This document shows positions 44,384-52,491 of a stretch of 64,000 nucleotides of DNA, piece by piece (position 1 is the first letter of the stretch; the number at the start of each line of letters is the position of its first letter). The stretch covers positions 119,245 to 183,244 of the IMG/VR virus record IMGVR_UViG_3300045256_000135, one strand, 5' to 3'. A model generated the notes under the pieces. It was not told where the DNA came from and did not search any database. It was given only the letters and a program-made list of their open reading frames with translations. Source of the stretch: a virus. A program made the position numbers and the translations under genes.

Positions 44384-44928
44384 TGTCAACTAAGACTAGC
44401 GATGCAATCAAATTCCTGGCAAAGGTACTTACAGGTCACCAAGGATCTGAAGCCCTAAACAGACTTGCTAAGCAGTTGGTTTGCGGAGCAGCCAAGAGCA
44501 AAGGGTTTTGGGATCATTCAAACGACTCTTTGCAAGACGTGTACGACAGAGATTGGGTGGTACTTGGGTCGTTTAACGTCCTCACACGCTTCTCATTTCC
44601 AACAGGTTATGGGTCCTTCTCTTGGGATTTTGCAGGTGGTGTTAGTGAGGGTAAAGCGCTCTCAGGATACGCCTCGTCAAAAGGTCGACACTCAAAATGG
44701 GTAGGTGATGGGGCACGGAAGTTGTGGGAAGAGCTAAACATTACCGGGGTGGTTCTAGTTGGTTTTGACGAAGAGATCAGCTTCTACTACCTGACAGCGG
44801 AAGAGTTTCACGCTCTTGATAAGGATCGTTTGCTGTACAAGCCCGATTCACCTCAGCTGGTACAGTGGGCTAAGAATTGGGATCAGTTGTTGTTTCAACC
44901 AACATTTGCAAGTTTGATGGGAAAGTGA
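44383..44928 (+). CDS. Hypothetical protein between clamp and QueD
   Basis: A 181-residue alpha/beta protein (VVLGSFNVLTRFSF, then WEELNITGVVLVGFDEEISFYYL). No family is recognised. It overlaps the clamp stop by one base and ends 1 nt before queD, so it may be transcribed with the modification genes. Confidence 0.6.
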   Translation: MSTKTSDAIKFLAKVLTGHQGSEALNRLAKQLVCGAAKSKGFWDHSNDSLQDVYDRDWVVLGSFNVLTRFSFPTGYGSFSWDFAGGVSEGKALSGYASSKGRHSKWVGDGARKLWEELNITGVVLVGFDEEISFYYLTAEEFHALDKDRLLYKPDSPQLVQWAKNWDQLLFQPTFASLMGK

Positions 44929-44929
44929 A

Positions 44930-45409
44930 ATGCAAACAGTCACTGCTACTCGTCGCCTCGAGTTCGATTCAGCACACCGCTTGGTTCATCACAAGTCAAA
45001 GTGTGGAGCTCTGCATGGTCACAGATACCGGGTGGATGTGACCTGTGTCGCTCCAATTCTGTCAGATGGTATGGTGATCGATTTCTCTACCACCAAGGCA
45101 GTGTTTGGTTCGTGGCTTGACAGTGAGTTAGATCACACTGCGATTCTCAATGCGGAGGATAAGCAACTGATCGAAGTTGTGAACTTGGTGCATGCGAATG
45201 CTGGGAAGAAGCCAGTGCACGTAGTCAACTTTGAGCCAACCTCCGAGAATCTTGCTTTCTACTTTCAAGAGAAGGCGCAGGAGCTTCTCGAACCACACCG
45301 GGTGGTGGTATCAAGGGTTCGAGTGTTTGAGACGCCGAACTGCTGGTCCGACTCGGAGGTAAGTAGTTTGGTGTTGAACAAACTACTCTCTTCTATCATC
45401 AATCGGTGA
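44930..45409 (+). CDS. queD: 6-carboxy-5,6,7,8-tetrahydropterin synthase
   Basis: A 159-residue enzyme of the PTPS family. Zinc ligands His16, His29 and His31 (FDSAHRL, ALHGHRY), catalytic Cys25, the ELDHTAIL motif and the C-terminal substrate-binding Glu in FETPNCW are visible. It converts dihydroneopterin triphosphate to carboxy-tetrahydropterin, the second step of preQ0 synthesis. It sits directly before queE and in the same cluster as FolE and QueC, all of which it needs. Confidence 0.93.
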   Translation: MQTVTATRRLEFDSAHRLVHHKSKCGALHGHRYRVDVTCVAPILSDGMVIDFSTTKAVFGSWLDSELDHTAILNAEDKQLIEVVNLVHANAGKKPVHVVNFEPTSENLAFYFQEKAQELLEPHRVVVSRVRVFETPNCWSDSEVSSLVLNKLLSSIINR

Positions 45410-45413
45410 TCGA

Positions 45414-46142
45414 ATGACAGCTAAGTCTTCACTCCCTATTGCTTCTAGCAGTCTGGTGGTGCCAGTCACCGAATGCTACACAGATGTTCTGCAGGGCGAG
45501 GGGCCATCTGCTGGAACGTTCTGTTCGTTTTTAAGATTCACTGGATGTCACCGCTCATGCGACTGGTGTGATTCAACTCACACTTGGAAGAAGGGCGAGA
45601 TTCAGACAACCAAGCTGTCGTTGAGCAGCTTGTACGATACCCTGCACAAAGGGCGAGCAAGAAAGTTAGTCCTAACCGGTGGCGAACCACTGCTGCACCA
45701 AGATAAGCCCTACTTCAAAGAGCTGCTGAAGTGGCCAGGTTGGCAGTTCGAGATCGAGACAGAGGGAACGTTTGCTCCATCGCAACAGCTCCAAGAGCTT
45801 GCTGATGACTTTATTCTGAGGGTGAACTGCTCTCCGAAACTGTCGCACGCGGGCATGGGGGATTTGTCTGCAACCTATAAGCAGAGTTTGCCACGACTAC
45901 TCGAAATGCCTCTGACAATCCTGAAGTTTGTTGTCCGAAATGAAGCAGATGTTCAAGAGGCATGGGACCTGGCTTACGAGGTAGGTGCTAGCACTGCACA
46001 GGTCTACCTTATGCCAGAAGGGCAGACAAAGCAGGGACAGATTGATGCGATTGAAACTGTGTATGACTTGGCTGTGAAGTATGGGTTGAACTTCATGCCA
46101 AGACTACACGTGCTAAGGTGGGATAAGAAGAAGGGTGTGTAG
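45414..46142 (+). CDS. queE: 7-carboxy-7-deazaguanine synthase
   Basis: A 242-residue radical SAM enzyme. CHRSCDWCD gives the cluster-binding Cys45, Cys49 and Cys52 (C-x3-C-x2-C). VLQGEGPSAGTFCSFLRFTGC precedes it, and LTGGEPLLH (SAM-binding) follows. It rearranges carboxy-tetrahydropterin to CDG, the third step of preQ0 synthesis. It starts 4 nt after queD. Confidence 0.93.
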   Translation: MTAKSSLPIASSSLVVPVTECYTDVLQGEGPSAGTFCSFLRFTGCHRSCDWCDSTHTWKKGEIQTTKLSLSSLYDTLHKGRARKLVLTGGEPLLHQDKPYFKELLKWPGWQFEIETEGTFAPSQQLQELADDFILRVNCSPKLSHAGMGDLSATYKQSLPRLLEMPLTILKFVVRNEADVQEAWDLAYEVGASTAQVYLMPEGQTKQGQIDAIETVYDLAVKYGLNFMPRLHVLRWDKKKGV

Positions 46143-46154
46143 GTAATTCAACCT

Positions 46155-46553
46155 ATGGATCTCTTCCCTGTAGTGTTCTCAGTCTCTGACTTTACGGAGA
46201 CATACACACCAGATCCGGTACAGACGCCAGTCTCACCCGCCTCCCACGAACGAATCTGTGATGTGGGGTTTCGATGTGAGTTTTGTTTGCGAATGTATCG
46301 TGTGAGTTTTACGGGAGGTGAGTGGCACTTTCCTGTGGAACAGGTATTTGTTACCAAAACTGGGCTTGAAGCGAGTCGGTGGGGCGGTGGTGATCCAGTT
46401 TGGCGGTGCCAGATTTGCGCTGCTAACGGTAGGTTAGTGACACGGTCTGGAATGATCACAGTGCCTCCAAAGGTTCCAGAAGCTACCGCCTCGGACGTCA
46501 AAAACAGAATTGGTAACACTGTCTTCTCAAAGGTTCAGTCGATAAAATGGTGA
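46155..46553 (+). CDS. Zinc-ribbon-like hypothetical protein
   Basis: A 132-residue protein with CEFC and CQIC about 50 residues apart, a zinc-ribbon-like spacing, and Trp-rich loops between them. It is located in the deazaguanine cluster, but no link to the pathway is evident. Confidence 0.6.
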   Translation: MDLFPVVFSVSDFTETYTPDPVQTPVSPASHERICDVGFRCEFCLRMYRVSFTGGEWHFPVEQVFVTKTGLEASRWGGGDPVWRCQICAANGRLVTRSGMITVPPKVPEATASDVKNRIGNTVFSKVQSIKW

Positions 46554-46557
46554 CCAG

Positions 46558-47316
46558 ATGAGTTTCGTGCCGAAAATCGCTCCGAAAATCCCTCTTTCTC
46601 TCCCAGTGTTGCAGGAGGTGAATGCGTTCTCAAGACTAAACTTGGAGCCATCACGGACTGCGACAACCGCCTGCTTTTCGAATCCAGTGATGGATGCGTT
46701 CCTTTGCCATCCGTCTGACGAGAATGCAAAGAGCCCGAACCCGAACGATCCATACTGCGCCATTCACTGGATCTGCAAGGTGTACTTTGCGGCTCGTTTG
46801 GGTGTTGGAATCCCAGAGGGTGGCACGTATGATTTCGAGAAGTCTAAGAACTACGCTAGAAAGCTAACGTACTCAGGACTCGTCAAAGCGATCAAGGCCA
46901 AGCTAAAGGGCGAGCCAGAGCCGGCTGGACTCGAACTTGAAGCGGTTGCTGAAGCTACCGAGGAAGACAAGAAGATTCTCGAAGAGAAGAAGGCTGAAGA
47001 ACCTGCTAAGAAGGTGGTTGCCCCAAAGCAAGCTCCTAGTACTAAGGTAGCATCTCCACCCAAGGTAGAGACAAAGCCAGAAACGGCTAATGGTAGTCCA
47101 GCTCCTTCCACAGGATCAGTTCCTGCAGCTTATCAACCAGGATCCATGGGTCACTTCATCCTGTCGCAACTTCAAACCACTACCACGGTTGAGAAGCTGT
47201 GGGCCTTGGTTGAGGCGAAAGGGTGGAAGTCGAAGCCACGGTTTGATAAGCAGCTTGCTGCTATGACGACTGAGGGTAGAATCAAGATCGACGGTGGTAA
47301 CGTCTCAGCTTCGTGA
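46558..47316 (+). CDS. Hypothetical protein with Pro/Lys-rich linker
   Basis: A 252-residue protein. The N-terminal domain (to about residue 120) has an AFLCHP/CAIHWIC pattern; residues about 125-190 are a Glu/Lys/Pro/Ala linker; the C-terminal 55 residues (GHFILSQLQTTTTVEKLWALVEAKGWKSKPRFDKQLAAMTTEGRI) look like a small winged-helix-type domain. The function is unknown. Confidence 0.55.
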   Translation: MSFVPKIAPKIPLSLPVLQEVNAFSRLNLEPSRTATTACFSNPVMDAFLCHPSDENAKSPNPNDPYCAIHWICKVYFAARLGVGIPEGGTYDFEKSKNYARKLTYSGLVKAIKAKLKGEPEPAGLELEAVAEATEEDKKILEEKKAEEPAKKVVAPKQAPSTKVASPPKVETKPETANGSPAPSTGSVPAAYQPGSMGHFILSQLQTTTTVEKLWALVEAKGWKSKPRFDKQLAAMTTEGRIKIDGGNVSAS

Positions 47317-47324
47317 GGTGAACT

Positions 47325-47615
47325 ATGCGATTCGGTGACGCTCTGAACATTCTCAAGTCTGGCGGGAGAGTGGCTCGTGGTGGGTGGAACGGGAAGGACA
47401 TGTTTCTGTTTATGGTGAACCCCACGCCAGCTGAAGATGCTGATTCAATTGGTGTTTCATTGCCGAATAGTGTACGCGATCTTTGGGACCTGCCACAACT
47501 TCCGTTTCTGTGTATGAAAACTGCTCAGAACACAATCAATGTTGGGTGGCTGGCAAGTCAGACTGATATGCTAGCTGAGGACTGGATGGAAGTTCAGCCT
47601 CCAGCAAAGGGTTGA
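47325..47615 (+). CDS. DUF2829 protein, Tad2-like (anti-Thoeris)
   Basis: A 96-residue protein matching DUF2829 along its length: MRFGDALNILKSGGRVARGGWNGKDMFLFM at the start, and CMKTAQNTINVGWLASQTDMLAEDW near the end. Tad2, the characterised member, sequesters the gcADPR signal of Thoeris defence. Whether this copy binds the same ligand is not known. It is the third ADP-ribose-related gene in the window and lies inside the DNA-modification cluster. Confidence 0.85.
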   Translation: MRFGDALNILKSGGRVARGGWNGKDMFLFMVNPTPAEDADSIGVSLPNSVRDLWDLPQLPFLCMKTAQNTINVGWLASQTDMLAEDWMEVQPPAKG

Positions 47616-47632
47616 CAGGTACAAGGACGAGC

Positions 47633-48883
47633 ATGAACCAAAGACTAATTGAGTCTGGGCCACACGCTGGCAAACCCGCACTGACAAAGGCTGAGATCCT
47701 CTTCACTCGTCGATGCCCTCTGCGTTGTGCTGGCTGCGCAATGTACCGAGTGGACGAGAAAGGTCGATCTGCCAATGACAGGTCGGATCGTGAAGAAGCT
47801 CCGATGGATCGATGGTTCGCAACTATCGACAATCTGAAAGAGCTTGGGTGTGGGTTCATGGCGATCTATGGCGCTGAGCCAGCCCAGGTACCAGAACGCA
47901 CTGCACAGTTCGTGAACTACGCGACCACTGTGGGGATTCCAAACAGTGTAATCACATCAGGCGTTGGACTTGACGAGCAGATGCTTGATTATTGGTGGGA
48001 CAACAAGCTGTACTCACTGACGATGTCAGTTGACGCTCTTGTAGATAGCATCGCCGAGCAAGCGTCTAACAAGTCAAGCAAGATCAAGACCGACCGAGCG
48101 TACCGGTTTCTGACTTACTTCATCGACAAGTACGGAAAGCGTCCAGAGTTTCGTGATGTCGAAGCCTGCATGACACTGACGCGGAAGAATTTCCGCGCCC
48201 TGCCAGAGTTGATTGAAGCGCTCTCAGCTAAGGGCATCTGGCTTCACTGGGACCTTGTACATGCCAATCGTGGGCAACCGTACAGCAAGGTAGAAACGGT
48301 CGAAGACATCGCAGAGCTTTCGTTCCGTCCAGAGGATCAGCTGGAGCTTCGATCCGTGCTTGAACAGGTTAAGAGTCTCAAGAAGAAGGGTTGCCTGATT
48401 CATCCTAGCAGTGCAGCCATCGATATGATGAGCTCCGACGATGGGTTAGCCTACAAGTGGCAGTGCATGAAGCTTCCCAAGGAGGAGTTCATTGGCATGG
48501 TCACACTCGATGTGAATTGTGTTGTCCGAGTTTGTGACGACTTTCACCCACCTGAGATGGACGTGCCTTTGGATCATAGGACTGTTAGTCCTGAGCGCAT
48601 GGGGCTGAGTGTTAGCAAGGGAAAGTTGCGATTGCCACAACTAATTGGCACGTATGCTTTGGAGAGACTAGAAGCTGAAGAGCGGGCGAACATCAAGAGT
48701 GACCCAGTCTTCGGTTGGGAGTTATCAGCTCGCTGGGAAGAGTACAAGCAGCGTGCTAGGGATATGGTCCGCAAGTACGATTGTAGATGCTCTTGGGCAA
48801 CCCACATGGACGCAGAGAACATCTACAATGGGGTGGGTACTGACTTGGAGCACTACATTCACAAGAAGGTGGCGGATCTATGA
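47633..48883 (+). CDS. Radical SAM protein of unknown substrate
   Basis: A 416-residue protein. RRCPLRCAGC gives Cys28, Cys32 and Cys35 (C-x3-C-x2-C) for a [4Fe-4S] cluster. The TIM-barrel-like core extends to about residue 250; further Cys occur late (C in KWQCMK, RVCDD, and CRC at about 380), resembling a SPASM-type auxiliary cluster region. The ATG at 47633 has AAGGACG upstream; the TTG at 47612 is rejected. It sits between QueE and QueC genes but is not part of the standard preQ0 route, so it may tailor the 7-deazaguanine side chain. Confidence 0.8.
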   Translation: MNQRLIESGPHAGKPALTKAEILFTRRCPLRCAGCAMYRVDEKGRSANDRSDREEAPMDRWFATIDNLKELGCGFMAIYGAEPAQVPERTAQFVNYATTVGIPNSVITSGVGLDEQMLDYWWDNKLYSLTMSVDALVDSIAEQASNKSSKIKTDRAYRFLTYFIDKYGKRPEFRDVEACMTLTRKNFRALPELIEALSAKGIWLHWDLVHANRGQPYSKVETVEDIAELSFRPEDQLELRSVLEQVKSLKKKGCLIHPSSAAIDMMSSDDGLAYKWQCMKLPKEEFIGMVTLDVNCVVRVCDDFHPPEMDVPLDHRTVSPERMGLSVSKGKLRLPQLIGTYALERLEAEERANIKSDPVFGWELSARWEEYKQRARDMVRKYDCRCSWATHMDAENIYNGVGTDLEHYIHKKVADL

Positions 48884-49464
48884 CAAAGCTTGCTGAGCAA
48901 CTCCAAGTGCTGCTTGATTTGTTGGTTAAGACGGATCAAAGCCTCGGAAGGCCATCGATTAGACTTAATCGACAGGACTTGACAGCTATAGCTGAACTCG
49001 CTAAGGGCGACGACTTTCCCTACTGGGATGCAGTTACTAGACGCGAACTGATCCGTGAGGGCTGGATCGCAACGTATCGGCGAACAGACAGAGAAGTTGA
49101 CGTTTACTTGCCGAGGGTACGTATGGCGAACGATCCAGAGAACGAGGACTCGTGGCCACTCCCTGGGCAGTTTGTGGTGCAGTTTGACAGAGAGCGTCCG
49201 TCCACATCCCACCCGCAATCTAAGCCAACGGCATCTCACCTAGAGAAGGGTATGTCTGTTGTCTTGCGTTGCACTGGTGACGCTATGCTCGACGGCAGGC
49301 AGGGTGTGATTGTGAGTAACGAGATCCTTGCGGAATCCCTCCACCCTGCTCTCCAGGGTAGAGGCTCGTTTCGGAATGTGCATGTACGCGATAGTTCGAG
49401 AGAGCCACAGTTGGATCAGGTGTTTTGCATTCGAGAGAGCGAACTAGAGGTGAAGAATGTGTAG
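48880..49464 (+). CDS. Hypothetical protein in deazaguanine cluster
   Basis: A 194-residue protein, helical in the first half, with a beta-rich C-terminal half (MSVVLRCTGDAMLDGRQGVIVSNEIL). It overlaps the radical SAM gene by ATGA and the QueC fusion by 8 nt, so it is probably co-expressed with them. No family is recognised. Confidence 0.6.
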   Translation: MTKLAEQLQVLLDLLVKTDQSLGRPSIRLNRQDLTAIAELAKGDDFPYWDAVTRRELIREGWIATYRRTDREVDVYLPRVRMANDPENEDSWPLPGQFVVQFDRERPSTSHPQSKPTASHLEKGMSVVLRCTGDAMLDGRQGVIVSNEILAESLHPALQGRGSFRNVHVRDSSREPQLDQVFCIRESELEVKNV

Positions 49465-51085
49465 CATTTTCGGAGCGGTTGTTTGGCTGGCACACGACTA
49501 CGCTCCAGTGGTCGAACATCTCACGCGGCTGGCTGTGGCCGGCGAGGATCGAGGACGAGACGGGGTTGGCATTGCAATCCTGAATCGAGGGACACACGAA
49601 CCAAAACTGTTCCTCAGCTCTCTGACTGCGTCTGACTGCGTTGACGGTATCCGACGGTTCTTGAAAGAGTTCGTGACAGGCCCATGCATTGTTGTCGGGA
49701 ACAACCGCTACCAGCCGATGCCTCAGCCAGACTCCACCGAATCTACCGCTCGTCAGCCAATCGTTGCAGCGCACTGCATCGGCACACACAACGGTACGTT
49801 TCCCGAGGATGACTTGCTGAACTCGAAGTACAACTTTGAGTCGGTGACCGGCATCGATTCTGAGGTGCTCTTGCACCTCTACCGCCACAAGAGTCGAACT
49901 ATAACGACATCGATTCCACAGTCGATCGCACACCGGGCAAGATTCATTGAGTCGGCTCTTGCAGAGCTTGCTGGAGGGTTTGCGTTTGGATTGGTCGATC
50001 TTGAACACCCAGACGAACTGCATCTGTTCCGAAACTTCAAGCCGCTGAACCTTGCGTACCGCAGAAACATGATTGAGGACGTTCTGTACTTCGGCTCTGA
50101 GAAGAAAGCCCTGCTACAAGCGTTCGACATCAAGCTGAGCGCGTCTGGGCTGTTCGACACACAGATGAAGTTTACCCAGCTGCCACCCTACTCAGGGATG
50201 TCGTTCAGCCTTGTGAATCGTGAGATTCACGAGTGGAAGGCAGAGAACAAGATCCTTGCGCATCTGCCAGCAGCTAAGGGCAAGCAGAAGGCCTTGGTGA
50301 TCTGCTCGGGTGGCATGGATAGCTCGCTAGCAGCAGCCGTAGCTCGTAAGGTGGAAGGTTGCGATGTGAACCTCCTTCACATGGATTACGGACAGCATGC
50401 CAAAGATAGAGAGCGTGAGGCCGTCAAGGCAGTAGCCAAAGCCTTGGATTGCCAGTACACATTCGTGGATGCCAAGACGATTGGGGAGTGGCATCCTGGC
50501 AGTCCGTTGACGAACGCTGATATTCCAGATGGCATGCGAAGTGCTGAGTCCACTCTGTGCTGGGTAGCTGCTCGGAACATGGTGTTCTTGACGATGGCTG
50601 CGGCGTATGCTGAGAGCCAAGGGTACCAGTTCATCTACAGCGGGTTCAATCTCGAAGAGTCGGGTAGCTACCCTGACAATACGATTGAGTTCTTCAGACG
50701 GTTTGACGATGTCTGCGAGTTCGGAACACTGACTCGCATCAAGACGAGGTTGTCAGTAGCTCGAATGATGAAGCCAGACATCATTCGACTTGCCCATCAT
50801 CTGGGAGTGCCGATGGGGCACACTTGGAGTTGTGATAGCGCCGGGTTTGTGCTTTCGGATCACCCGCAGTACGGGAACATTTCGGACGATCGAGATCGTG
50901 TTCCCTGCGGGAAATGCGGTTGCTGCTGGACACGACGAATTGCGTACAAGAAAGCTGGGATCGAGGATCCGCAAGGTTACGCATCTGACTTCGTAGGTCC
51001 GGTGCCTGAGTGGTACAAGACTGACAAGTTCAAGCGACCAACGGCCACGATCGAGCAACTGCTTGAAGAGGTTCAGAAGCGCTAA
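49457..51085 (+). CDS. Glutamine amidotransferase-QueC fusion (Gat-QueC)
   Basis: A 542-residue two-domain protein. The first 270 residues are a class II (Ntn) glutamine amidotransferase with the nucleophile Cys2 in MCSIFGA and typical GEDRGRDGVGIAI. The second domain is QueC: PP-loop CSGGMDSS (about residues 282-289), DYGQH, ARNMVFLTMAAAYAES, and zinc-binding PCGKCGCC (about 483-490). QueC turns CDG into preQ0 through an amide intermediate using ammonia; the fused amidotransferase could supply it from glutamine. Some phages with 7-amido-7-deazaguanine DNA carry such fusions, so the product could be the amide or preQ0. Confidence 0.88.
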   Translation: MCSIFGAVVWLAHDYAPVVEHLTRLAVAGEDRGRDGVGIAILNRGTHEPKLFLSSLTASDCVDGIRRFLKEFVTGPCIVVGNNRYQPMPQPDSTESTARQPIVAAHCIGTHNGTFPEDDLLNSKYNFESVTGIDSEVLLHLYRHKSRTITTSIPQSIAHRARFIESALAELAGGFAFGLVDLEHPDELHLFRNFKPLNLAYRRNMIEDVLYFGSEKKALLQAFDIKLSASGLFDTQMKFTQLPPYSGMSFSLVNREIHEWKAENKILAHLPAAKGKQKALVICSGGMDSSLAAAVARKVEGCDVNLLHMDYGQHAKDREREAVKAVAKALDCQYTFVDAKTIGEWHPGSPLTNADIPDGMRSAESTLCWVAARNMVFLTMAAAYAESQGYQFIYSGFNLEESGSYPDNTIEFFRRFDDVCEFGTLTRIKTRLSVARMMKPDIIRLAHHLGVPMGHTWSCDSAGFVLSDHPQYGNISDDRDRVPCGKCGCCWTRRIAYKKAGIEDPQGYASDFVGPVPEWYKTDKFKRPTATIEQLLEEVQKR

Positions 51086-51333
51086 TGAGTGCAGGTAGAG
51101 TTTACCGTCAGGCTTTCGCTAGACCAACTTCCGATCAGCTGAAGAGCCTCAGGGAATTCTTCGCCAGAAACGGAAAGCGCATTGGCTGCAAGATGCTCGG
51201 TGTTTCTGAAGTAACTATTGGTATAATTCTTGGAGGCGGTGATTCCAAACAAGCCACGCTTACGCGACTCTTCGCTAACTTGAGCAAGATCGAAAAAGGG
51301 CCAGAACAGGTTTCGACGGAGGAGACGAGCTAA
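51085..51333 (+). CDS. HTH-like small protein overlapping tmRNA
   Basis: An 82-residue protein with a helix-turn-helix-like core (AFARPTSDQLKSLREFF, KMLGVSEVTIGIIL). It overlaps the Gat-QueC stop by one base. Its last 12 codons coincide with the 5' end of the tmRNA, so transcription or processing of the RNA and translation of this gene must compete or be separated in time. It may be a regulator; the function is unknown. Confidence 0.55.
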   Translation: MSAGRVYRQAFARPTSDQLKSLREFFARNGKRIGCKMLGVSEVTIGIILGGGDSKQATLTRLFANLSKIEKGPEQVSTEETS

Positions 51334-51656
51334 CATTGCGCACACCAGCTCTCCTTGTAACTGGTCAAGTACAGGGAACGTCATCTGCGAACGACAACGT
51401 GGAACTCTCGGAAGCCGCGGAAGCGGCCTGAGACGGGTGATCCAGAGAAGCTCTGGTATGGTGATCCTGCAAACCACAAGAGCGGGCAGCTGGAAAGACA
51501 GCATACGTGGCCCAGGACACGGTCTAAACACAGGGTGGTGGAAGCTGCCGGTTTTACCGGTTCGCCCCTGAGGTGCTACAGCTCTACTGTAGATACTGTG
51601 CGTAGATGGTGTTAGTGAAGCTCTTTCGGACCCGGGTTCGATTCCCGGCTGGTCCA
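51298..51656 (+). ncRNA. ssrA: Phage-encoded tmRNA
   Basis: 359-nt transfer-messenger RNA that rescues stalled ribosomes. The acceptor stem is GGGCCAG (51298-51304) paired with CTGGTCC (51649-51655), including the G3-U70 pair recognised by alanyl-tRNA synthetase, and discriminator A at 51656. The 5' end continues GGTTTCGACGG, the conserved tmRNA D-loop. The T arm is CCGGG-TTCGATT-CCCGG (51632-51648), preceded by TTTCGGAC. The tag reading frame begins at GCG 51387 and encodes ANDNVELSEAAEAA, stop 51429-51431, with a hairpin over its end. CCA is not encoded (CTA follows), so host CCA addition is needed. Pseudoknots were not modelled. Confidence 0.9.
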
Positions 51657-51684
51657 CTAGTGGTAAATGTTGTGAGAGGAAGAG

Positions 51685-52491
51685 ATGACAGCGTACATTT
51701 GCTGCAGTGGTGGGATGGATTCAATCATTGGCTGGTTCTATCTTTCAACCAACAACCCAGTTGTCCCACTGTATGCTAGATTAGGTCATCGCTACCAGTC
51801 ACAAGAGCTTGAAGCATTAGAGCACATCCAGCACTTGTTATCATTGTTGCCAACTCGATTCCCCTTCAAGTTTGAGCAATCAATGGCACTCGGTGCGTAT
51901 GGTAAGAACTATGAGCAGAGTGACGCAAATATTCCAGCAAGGAATCTGCTCTTAGCTGTTGAAGCAGCTAACCGAGGTGCTACTGAAATAGCCATTGTTT
52001 GTCAAGCAGATGAGCGAACGCTTCCGGACAGAAACGAGATGTTCTTCAAGAGAAGTTCCGATCTGCTCTCCCAACTGTACGAGAAGCACGTTCGCGTAAG
52101 CCCTGTGTTCCAAGAATGGGACAAGACCGATATGGTCAATTGGTTCCTTGACACGCATGACCTCGATTTGTCGTATCAAGACAGAGTCAATGTTTTGCTT
52201 GCCACTACTGCTTGTTACCAGCCAGTTGAAATTGACAAGAAGCATCAACAGTGTGGTAACTGTCCTGCGTGCTTTAGACGAGCAGTGGCTCTGATTAACA
52301 ATGGTCTAACTGAAACGTATGCTCAGAACGTGTTTGAATCAGATGTGGCGCGAGAGTACCTTGACAAGCTCGGGCGTTACTCTGTTCTGCGTCAGAAGCG
52401 GACTGTGATGGCTTTGTACAAGTCGGGGAGTTCGTTGTACAAGCAGGCTTTGAAGTTGACCCAAGATCAACGTTCACTGGAGTCAAGATGA
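51685..52491 (+). CDS. Second QueC-like PP-loop protein
   Basis: A 268-residue protein, close to QueC in length but more distant than the fusion at 49457. It has the ATP-binding PP-loop SGGMDS (residues 8-13), ANIPARNLLL, DERTLPDRNEMFFK, and a zinc site CGNCPACFRR (about 190-199) with an upstream Cys. It probably adenylates a 7-deazaguanine carboxylate or related group. With two QueC-type proteins the phage could make two different 7-substituents, or the two act in succession. Confidence 0.75.
   Translation: MTAYICCSGGMDSIIGWFYLSTNNPVVPLYARLGHRYQSQELEALEHIQHLLSLLPTRFPFKFEQSMALGAYGKNYEQSDANIPARNLLLAVEAANRGATEIAIVCQADERTLPDRNEMFFKRSSDLLSQLYEKHVRVSPVFQEWDKTDMVNWFLDTHDLDLSYQDRVNVLLATTACYQPVEIDKKHQQCGNCPACFRRAVALINNGLTETYAQNVFESDVAREYLDKLGRYSVLRQKRTVMALYKSGSSLYKQALKLTQDQRSLESR

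Noticed and set aside
51082-51657. 191-residue open frame on the - strand
   Set aside because: It runs antisense through the tmRNA, whose paired structure and tag explain the sequence; the protein has no recognisable features.
51621-51660. tRNA gene suggested by the T arm GGGTTCGATTCCC
   Set aside because: No matching D or anticodon arm lies within 90 nt; the partner acceptor strand is 345 nt upstream, which makes it the 3' end of a tmRNA.
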